Source: Fratercula arctica | Lineage: Eukaryota > Chordata > Aves > Charadriiformes > Alcidae | Length of the DNA: 64,000 bases | Direction of reading: 5' to 3' | Assembly (NCBI GenBank): GCA_947846985.1 | Contig: CANTUZ010000001.1 | Coordinates: forward strand, 37,782,727-37,846,726 | Shown: positions 54,946 through 64,000 of the stretch, piece by piece | Layout of the letters: every line of letters starts with the position of its first letter | How positions within the stretch are numbered: the stretch's first letter is position 1 | Made by a program: the position numbers and the translations under genes | Notes under the pieces: model-generated | The model's database searches: none | The model's input: the letters and a program-made list of their open reading frames with translations, nothing else | What the model was told of the DNA's origin: nothing

Positions 54946-57900
54946 GAAATATCAGTGGAAAATCCAACATACATCTGCCTTTCTGTGACAAAATACTATA
55001 TCCACCTAGTCCAGATTACTGTTATTATAATGTACTGATAGTAAAAAACAACTAACAAGATTACTTAGGAAAAAAAGTTTAAAAAATCCTTTAGATGTCT
55101 GTCTCTGTTAACAAACTGTTGTGTGCTGATAATGTTCCCCGTCTCTTCTACAAGAATCACTTCAGTGCTGCATTATCTCTTGCTTTTCTTGCCCCAAAAC
55201 TCAACCTTTTGAAAGTCAGAGGATCACTTTCTCTACATTCATCTCTTGTTTCTGAGGAAGTTGTTGAAATGGAAGAGCTCTGTTTCAGCAACAGAAATAT
55301 CTGTGTGTATCCTTTTTATTATTGTTGTGACAGATATCGACAGAAATTATTAGATTTTTTTTTTTTACTATGATAAAAAAATAAAGAACTTTCGTGCTGA
55401 AAGAAGAGCTATAAAAAGAAAAGTAGATTTTCAACAGCAAGTCTGGCTTCAGATGCAGAAAATAATTGCAGCTGAAGGTCCATTAGAAACCTGTATCCTG
55501 CCTAAATTCTTCACTTTGGAATAAGTTAATGCATTTGACTGCAGCAACAGCCAGTGACATGAATTTATACAAAAGGTAATTATCTAAGAATTTTTTTTTT
55601 TTACTTAAAAAAAAAAAAAAATATTTCAATTAAAATTTCCCACTGCCACAGGAAAAAGCATGCATAATGGCAGTATGGGAGACAGAGCAAGTGTCTATTC
55701 CAAACAGAATGTTGGACAAGTATTATTAAAAACAAACCAACCTAAAAATAGAAAGCATAAGACCTAGTTTTCCTCTCTGTGTCAAACAAGTGTCAAACAA
55801 CCAGTAGTAAGTGTCCTTCAGGAAGCAGGAAAGATTTCAGGTAGATTAAAACAAGTTGTTTATCAATGAATTGTTTTCTCTAGCACCCACCTTCCAAAGG
55901 CAGCACCGAGTAAAAAAGCACATCAGTACTGCATTGACGGTATTACTTTGAGAAAAAAAAAAAAAAAAAGTTATTTCTCAGTAACTGATATTCTTTGAGG
56001 TCTGTTATCCAGACAGACATATGCAGTTACAGTTTCTACCATAAGACAACAAGTATACCATGGCATTTTTGCCACTGCCATTTCTCAAGGTACGTAGTAA
56101 GTCACCATGTTCCTTTCTACATGTCCTTCCCCAAAGCTGGGCATGCTGTCATGCAAATGTGGTGCATGATCTTTACTTACATTCTCGCAAATTCAGAAAT
56201 AAAAAGGTTGCATACGTACGCATAGATAACATGTCTTAATGAATTCCAATTACTGACAAGTAACATCTCTCTCTCGAATAGTTGTTTATATAGGTGCTCA
56301 TACTGTGGGTAATGAGAAGTTCTACTCATACACCTTCATTTACCTGGAAGAGCATCCTGGAGTTTAACTGCATAAATATCGCTCTTTCAAAAGCAATATG
56401 ATGTTTAGAGATACCGGCAACAGAGTAGCTGATAAAAGCATAAATGCACTTGAAGCAACTGACAACCACATTATTACCATAAAGATCTCTCCACGTGGCA
56501 ATCAACACTTATTCATCCCAAAACCCACCACTTTCCCTTGTAACACTGCCTGACGCATCTGTAAATGAAACTGTCTGGGACCTCTACAATGCAGAACTTG
56601 ACACATTCATGTCTGATGGGTTGAAAGTGTTTTGTTTTGGTTTGACCTGACCAATGTAAGGCAAGAAGACAGAGGTATTTAGAAATCTTCATCTTTGTTG
56701 GTGGTGGTGTTTGTCTTGGGTGGGTTGTCTTTTTTCCTTTCATCTTTGCCCTTTACAAACATTCTACTGTCTACTTGGGCACTGTATATCAATAGTTCTT
56801 GCACTTCCCATACTTACTCTGGAAAATGTGACTGTGAACAGGTCAATGCTAATAGTGTTTCATGGAAAAGAGAAGGTGGGTGCAATTCCATCTACCCATT
56901 ATAATTATTTTCTCTGGTAGGGTTTCAATGGACTTGAAGTGTGTCCAGAGATGCAAAGACATATACCCACCACAATTGTGCAGACTTTGGGGAGGGAATT
57001 TCGGCAAGAAAGCACACCAGAAAAAAACACTGGGGTGGGAGGGAAGGTACCTGTGCACTCTGCATGGATGAACCTTTCTCTAAGCAAAAACAAAAAACTT
57101 CTGCACATGTTAAAACAAGTGCCATGGAAGCATCTATACAATCACTCAATGTTACCCAAAATCAAGTGCAAGAAGAATGGGAGAATACCACGTATTCATT
57201 TGGAGAATTTTCTGTTTTCTGTCTTCAGAGATCAAGACTTCTAAACATTATGCAGTCACCAGTGAATCTTGCTGGCTCTTCTCCTTCCCTTCCTTCCCTC
57301 TTTCCCACTAGAACAGAGGCACAAAACACTCAACAGCTCCAGGAAAGAAAGTGGCCTGAACTCTGCCTGCAGCCAAATACACTGGTCTGCCTCCGTTAGG
57401 CAGGGTGGAGACGCTCGTAGTTCAGACCACGAATCTCTGAAGAAAAAAATTCTCTTTTTCAATTCCTTTTTGAGAACAAGTTTTAAAGAACTTGGCTCAT
57501 TGATGCTAAATTCAGGCTGAGAACAGAAGAAGAGATACTGTGTCACAAAAAAATATTTATCATGACACATTTTATAATTGCGTTGGAAGGGGCTTTAGAA
57601 GAACAGGTTTGATTGATACTCAAAATCAGGACGGTAATTCCAACTTGTATCTTTTCTACCAACTTAAAAAATTACCCCTTTGTTTCTCAGAAAGAAAATA
57701 GGGAGCTGCTGCCTTTTCAAACTTATTCAGCAGCTGGATTCAAAACACCTTTTGCCCATTGAACCTGAACAGAAACATGGCCATGTTTACACTGCCCTGT
57801 AACAGGAAGGAAGGAGGCTATACAGCAGTTTCCCGCTTAAGGACAGCCTTTCATTTTTCATGACTCTATGAAACAGTTCACACTAACATAGTAGATAACC

Positions 57901-60900
57901 AGGACTGTACTGTATTAGACACTGAAGAAATGTAAAATTCTACTACCAGAGCTTTCCAGTTCTTTTAGCTGTATTTCTTTCCATAAAGTTCAAAGTATTT
58001 GAAATAGTCACTAGGTTACAAGTCAGAAAGATAGACTAATGTTCCAAAAGTTAGGTCCCCAAATATTGGAGAGTTTGTGCTCTTGCAATTTCTAAACTGA
58101 ACTATGTTCAGTACTATCTCAAACCAAACACTGAGAAGGGATGTTTTTCTACAGTATCCACTTGCAAAAACAGGACATTGAGACTAGAAATCCATGAGCT
58201 TACTCTAGCTCTATAATGTTGATCATCTTCTTCTTGTTGTTCATCAGTACCAACATAATTCATTCATTAGTTAGTGGCCAGGACATACACTTTACATCTA
58301 GAATTTGCCTTACTATCAATCTACTTTTTCAGTTTGAATGAAGTCTAGCATATACTGAGACTTCAAATGGTAATTCTATCATAAAAATGATCCACAGAGT
58401 TGCCTTCTTGCATCTACTTCCTGAAAATAGATGCAAGCACATAAGCTACAAATAACAACATGGCTTTTCAATGCTTAATTTTTATATTTTTTTTTGGTCC
58501 ATTTAACTTTAAATCCGCACATAGATCTTGACTGACTATGCATGACACTTAGGCATAATTTATGCTTTTGTCAATGGATATTCAAAGCTATTAGTGCCAA
58601 TGTAAACAACAAAATACTATACTTATATAGAAGCCTAATTATTTCTAAACTATGACCTTATCTGACGGGTGGTAGGAAAAGAAAAGTCTTTTTTATGAGT
58701 TAGAGAAGTCTACAAAATATTACCTTATAAATTTATTCTGAGAACTACCACAATAAAAGCCTCTTCTGAGAAGAACTGATACTTTGGTTTAAGATGACAC
58801 TGTTTCACTAGAAAGTATAAAGGTAGTATTTCTGTAATTCTCTACAAGTATATTTGAAACCACAAGTTAACTATAATAGAAAATGCATTTTTAAAAAATG
58901 CTACTGTTGCAGAGAGTTGGGGAAAAGAAAAGGTATACCTAAAGCTGTGTAGTCATTACTTTCAATACTTACTAAACATCAGATTTATAACCAAATATTT
59001 GAAATGGACCTGAAAATCACGATTCTAAACTATGACACAAAGAGGGAGGAAAAGAAAAGGATTCTTAGCTTCATAGTCTCTTCAACCATAGCATACATAT
59101 CTATATATCAAAAAAGCAGAGGGTGCAAGGTTTACAGAGAAGCACGAACTAGTAAGTTATTCGATATGATGCTAAGATCCGTTTCTAGTAAGAATGTAAG
59201 ATGAGTAAAGTGTGGAATCTTTTTTAAATATACAAAGGTCAAAGCAATATAAGACATTATACAGGCTGAAAAAAGATCCAAGAATCTGGTTGCTATGGTG
59301 AAGACAGGATGAAGCAGAAAGTCAAAACGGCATGCATAAATAGTTTTAAAAAAAGTATTTGGATACAGAACAAAAAGATGTGATGCAAGAATGCAACGTG
59401 AGATATTAAACTCATTTCACATAATATATGTGAAATTAAAGAATAATGTATACAGAGATAGAAATATACATTGAAAACTTACTGAGAAATCTGAAGTAGT
59501 GCAGAGCCAGAGACATTTAACTGACCATTACTATTTCTATTAGAAAATGACAGTGCAAACCATAATTCCTGATCCTCATTACATTTTTTTTTTGCGAGAG
59601 TAATCTTGTTGACTACAAAAGGACTGCTTACATAAAATTTACAAAATCATATTACATTGATACAACATAATCACTAATCAATAAATAGCATGTCATTTAC
59701 TTTGAAACCCTTAAGATCTAAGGTGACAAAATATTTTACTGGTTTATTTTAGGATTTGACTTAAATGATCTCAGCCATTAAATGATCAGGCAGTTTTAAA
59801 CAAATGCTAAAACCCAGAAAATTTACTATCTTAGACTTAAGTGACTGAACTATCGTATTTACACATTAGTTTCAGATCACATAGCAACACTCATAATTTT
59901 CATCAACCAGTTCTTACAAGTATATATATAGTCTCCTCATAGTAAGAGACTGAAGTTTAAAACAAGATAGAAGTAAGAAAACAGAGCTGAACAATAGAAG
60001 TTACAATTACAATAGTTCAAATTTAGTAACTATGTAAGTACTGAGATTTATTCTAGCACACAGAATGTGGTTTCCTAAAGCATAAATTTGCTTCAGGAAA
60101 TTTTGCCCTCCTCCCCAACAAAAACTGAAAACAGAAATTAGAGAAAAATACAAACATGACTAAGGCAAATTTAAAAGCAAAACAGTTTGGTTTGCACTAA
60201 TATAGGAATGCTCATATTTTACATATCTCCCTGCCTAAAAGAAAGCTATATTCTACCTTAATTAATCCACACTTCTTAGCACTCTGGAAGCAGATACCAT
60301 ACAAACTAGAGAAAGCAGACAGTTTGCAATGGGAAGACACTAAGTGCATAGCTATTGTACAATGAGCAGCTTATAGATTTAGTCTTGAATGACCAAGAAA
60401 GAGGGGAGTATCTTTTCTCTCTGAAGGCCAGATTATATTTGCATGCATGTACAGTTTTCTGGGAAAAATCTCTGTGAAGGAACTTGCTCTGGCATATGAA
60501 GCTTAATATATATTTAGCAATCACATTACAGGTGAGCTCCCAGTTGCACAACGTAACATTACACTTGATGAAAATCTGTCAGAATAGTTTCTGAGAAAAA
60601 GCTGAACAAACCAGAATATTTACTTACTGAAAGCAGCATTAACATATCTTTCAAACTAGCTAGAAACCAACAAATAACAAATTAATTCATTTTAAGTGTA
60701 ATAAACAAATCTTAATGAACATCAAATCTCTAGAGCACAAAGGAGCACTTGAAGGATCAACAAGTTATACAGCTCTATAACTAAAGCCAGTGTCAATCAA
60801 GGTCACACGAAATCCCTATGTGGATAGAGTTGCCATATTTAATAAATAAATCCAGGTATTATCAACAGCATTAACTTGTTGATAGGGGAATATAAACAAC

Positions 60901-61736
60901 ATAGTCCACGTTCTGTAGAAAAAGTTAATTAAGAATAAAGAACTGCCTAGCACAAGTCTGTACCGTAACTCCTCAATAAGCTAGATTAATAGCTTTACAT
61001 ATTTTACAATGGGAATTTATTAACTATCACAAATACTAGGCTTTCAGTCATACACTCCATACAAAAAGTAACTTTCTCACAACAGCTTGAGGACTTCAGA
61101 CCAAACACTAACAATTAGTTTCTGAGTTGTTCTTTAAGCTGAAGGGGTCACTCATCCTATATATTGTATTATTTATTTTTTCAAATAGAAAGCTATATTT
61201 TTCTGCCAAATTTCAGTACTCCCTTTTGAAATTATATTTTGGTGCCTGTACGGTGAACCAGAGTCTCTGATCTCTTAAACAGCATTGCAACATTACATTG
61301 ACACCAAAAACCAAATGGAAGGAAGAAAAACCCACGACACTATTGAAAAGAAGAGGGGACTCAAGCTGGTCTCAAATCACAGTGTCTTGACATCAAAATA
61401 GGATCCTGCAGCAGAAATTAAAACAATTCCTATAACAATTCATACATGAAAACAAAAGCTAAAAGGGAACAATACAAAACTAGTAATTGAAGAGTCTAAA
61501 TTTAGACTATTTTATTGAGATGTAAAGGTCAAACACTGACCACAATGCACAAGATGTTCAGAAAAAAAAAGAGCAAGAAAATTCTTGGTCTTAGTAGCTA
61601 CCACAAAACCTCTTCCTGATCTAGCAGTTATTTATATAGTAGCATTTAAGCATACTTAATAGTTATTTAGCTACTTAAAACCATTTACTAGCTAAAAGTA
61701 ATAATTAGCACTTTAATAACTATTTAGGCAGTTATT

Positions 61737-61760
61737 GGGGGGGGGGGGGTGGGGTGGTGG
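61737..61760 (+). repeat. G-rich run (G13 then GGGG, GG, GG)
   Basis: Thirteen G followed by T-GGGG-T-GG-T-GG. The long first run could supply several tracts of a G-quadruplex. It is on the strand opposite to DIAPH3. Confidence 0.9.
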
Positions 61761-62167
61761 CAGTAGTATTACTTTGCTTTTAATTAAAGTATATTACAGC
61801 AATTAGCAAAGATGTTAAGATAGATATTCACTCCAGAAGGGCTTGTACTTCAAAACCAAGAAGAACAAGTCTGTGATCTAACATACAGAACAAATTCCAT
61901 ATTTGATGTTTCACACCCCAAAAATGTGCCACAACTTTTGGGCTTAGCATAATCATCAGTATTATACTCTGAGCTCAGTTTTGTGAATATATTCAGATTG
62001 AAGTCAAACACTTGAAAAGTATGTCGAATCTTGGTAGAAAACGACAAGAAGGTAATTCAGTCACCCAAACTGGATTTCGCACCTTGACCTCCTCACTCTC
62101 CCAGATGTGCTGAGTAATACTGCCAAAAACATTTAAATAACCAAATGTTTTAAAAATTAGATGCCAG

Positions 62168-62485
62168 TTCATAGAACCATAGAATTGTCTAGGTTGGAAG
62201 GGACATTTCAGATCATCAGCCCTATCCATCAACTTAACACCGACAAAAACCATCACGAAACCATATTGCTAAGCACTACGTCTACCCATCTTTTAAATGC
62301 CTCCAGGGATGACGACTCCACCACTTCCCTGGGCAGCCTGTTCCAATGTAAAAAATTTTCCTAATATCTAATCCAAACCTCCCCTGGCACAATTTGAGGC
62401 CATTTCCTCTTATCCTATTGGCTGTTACTTGGGAGAAGAGACCAACCCCCATCTCTCTACATCCTCCTTTCCGGTAGAGCAAAGT
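62168..62485 (-). mobile_element. CR1 LINE 3' fragment with ORF2 tail
   Basis: The plus strand starts catagaaccatagaattgtc and taggttggaagggacatttc, the reverse complement of a CR1 3' end. Further in, the minus-strand frame gives [20 protein letters not shown] and [11 protein letters not shown], the conserved CR1 ORF2 C-terminus, in the subfamily related to the 34.9 kb copy. It is in DIAPH3-sense orientation and 5'-truncated. Confidence 0.93.
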
Positions 62486-62520
62486 TCATACAATTTATGC
62501 TGTCTTAAAACCAGAAAATA

Positions 62521-62560
62521 TCAGAAATTAATCTTAAACATCAGAAATTACTCTTAAGGA
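62521..62560. repeat. 20-bp tandem duplication
   Basis: Two adjacent units, tcagaaattaatcttaaaca and tcagaaattactcttaagga, lie just beyond the CR1 copy. Confidence 0.85.
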
Positions 62561-63858
62561 CTTCTGTCTTAATTTTTGCTAGAATATCTGATAAATAGCT
62601 TCAATTTACTTCCAAAGTACGTCTTTAAATAACGTTAGAAAATTAACTAGTGAAAAAGATCAAATATTCCAGAGGTCAAGGGAAGGCAGGTTGTTTTGGG
62701 AGGCAGAGGGAAGATGTTTTTTGTTTTATTTTGTTTTCCTTGGGTGATTGAGGGTGTTAAACAGCTCCGAAATGGTAGGTATTACTTCTACAGCCAAGAG
62801 CCTTCTACAGGCCAAGAGATCTGACTGACCTCATACAGTCAAGCTGGAAACAACTGGATTTACCAACATATTGTAGTTTAGGAAGCTTCTACTTAACACA
62901 CTACAGTTTACATCAAATTGTAAGATCACTTTAGACACATTTAAAGGTTGCCTAGACCATTAACAGTGGTTGAAATAGGACATTAGGAATTCTTAATGAG
63001 GTTTTAGAAGTTTCAATGCATTGTGTGTCAAGCAAAAGATTACACTATTATAGGGTATACTGTCTAAGCATGTGATTTACACCGTTAAGACTCCGTGTTC
63101 TCATCATATTAAACTCTAAACTCTCATAGTCTCAAGCCATAACGAGACTGCAAGTAAAGGTAAATGGAGCATACCTTTATTTAGATTATATGCTTTAATA
63201 TACCCTGTAATAAACCAATTATTCAAGGCTGTTCAGAAGAGTCCCCATTTTAACTATTGATTTGGGACAGGTCTAATACAGAAAAAAATCTAATAAAAAG
63301 TACTGATTAAAACATACAAAATGAGTCAATGATCTTTTATTTAATTTAATGACCTTATGGAACATCTACTAAAGTTCTGCTTCTGTTGAAGAAAGCCTTG
63401 AAAGAGAAGAAAACTAACTAAGCAAAAAAGAAACCAAGTACTATCTAGTAACTGTAGTCACAAGTTCATTTATCAGAAAACCATTAAACTACAAACTATA
63501 ACAGGTAAAACTTCCGTATTTATAACATACACGTGAAGGTGTCTACAGTATGAGGAAATTGCATCACATATCTTTCGACGCCAGATTATTCAGGTAACAA
63601 ATTGTTTTCTTTTCTTTGGGATAGAGGGACTCTCACATACAACACTCAGTAAATAAGACCTGTAGTGTCTTATTGTTAGACTTATTAAATACCAGAAAAT
63701 AATATTTTTCAATAGAAACTAGAGGGGAAACAAACCATTAGAACTCCCCTGATTGACTGATAGCTTTATCAAAGTTTATCTGAACGTAACACAGAGGTTT
63801 AGGTTGATATGGTTAATTACAGAAAATGCCAACGTCTCTTACTTACATTTCCTGATTT

Positions 63859-63881
63859 AAAAAAAAAAAAAAAAAAAAAAA
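63859..63881. repeat. A23 homopolymer
   Basis: A run of about 23 A. No inserted element was recognised next to it. Confidence 0.9.
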
Positions 63882-64000
63882 GAGAAAAGCAACATACAGT
63901 GTTTCCCAGTGCTGCTCGTGACACTAGTATGCCTTTCCAACTTTTTGAAAGATGAAAGCAGCTTAAGATGGTTCCTCTCTCCAATGAAAGCAATGTGGAA

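Larger units (their letters stand above)
38877..64000 (-). other. DIAPH3 intron upstream of exon A (partial, 25 kb)
   Basis: No further DIAPH3 exon was found; I looked for the expected FH2 start (NW...CFW and KLENTFC-type peptides) on the minus strand. The region holds CR1 copies near 40.1, 43.6-44.2, 49.4-49.7 and 62.2-62.5 kb, a LINE-like remnant near 47 kb, several homopolymers and an (AAAAC)n array. Stretches 44.3-46.9, 51.8-56.4 and 57.6-62.1 kb show nothing I can name besides A/T runs. Confidence 0.75.

Noticed and set aside
56695..57244. Several overlapping 69-101 codon frames on both strands
   Set aside because: At most one could be coding; none has a domain, a clear exon structure or relation to DIAPH3. 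Kept only as a region to check.

Overview
This window looks like part of a bird nuclear genome. It is AT-rich and almost entirely intronic, and it is littered with 5'-truncated CR1 LINE copies whose 3' ends carry the typical avian motif (ggtcccttccaaccc...attctatgattct). There are no operons, ribosome-binding sites, CRISPR arrays or prokaryote-type genes. Most open frames in the window are short and are chance frames or frames inside repeats.

The one gene I can support is DIAPH3 (diaphanous-related formin 3), on the minus strand. Five consecutive coding exons of its actin-nucleating FH2 domain are present. In transcript order they are 38876-38781, 37816-37722, 31861-31760, 14616-14377 and 8991-8862. 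Phases agree across every junction: phase 2 bases in, a split Ser codon, then 0, 0, 0, then one base out. All donors begin GT and all acceptors end AG, and together the exons encode 220 uninterrupted complete codons. Exons upstream of 38876 (start of FH2, proline-rich FH1, N-terminal regulatory half) and downstream of 8862 (end of FH2, tail, DAD) were looked for by eye and not found, so they should lie outside the window.

Layout: 1-8861 is a downstream intron (partial); 8992-14376, 14617-31759, 31862-37721 and 37817-38780 are complete introns; 38877-64000 is 25 kb of an upstream intron (partial). The introns hold about ten recognisable CR1 copies in both orientations, two older and weaker LINE-like remnants, many A/T homopolymers, an A/C-only tract of 122 bases, an (AAAAC)n microsatellite and several G-rich runs. 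One G-rich run is a good G-quadruplex motif inside the shortest intron.

I did not find a convincing undescribed system. The observations most worth checking are a splice-site-flanked, phase-compatible candidate exon at 51114-51171, the intronic G-quadruplex motif, the long strand-asymmetric A/C tract, an LTR-like segment near 22.5-23.0 kb, and several decayed coding-like stretches (15.4-15.9, 25.3-25.8 and 30.7-30.9 kb) that I could not identify.
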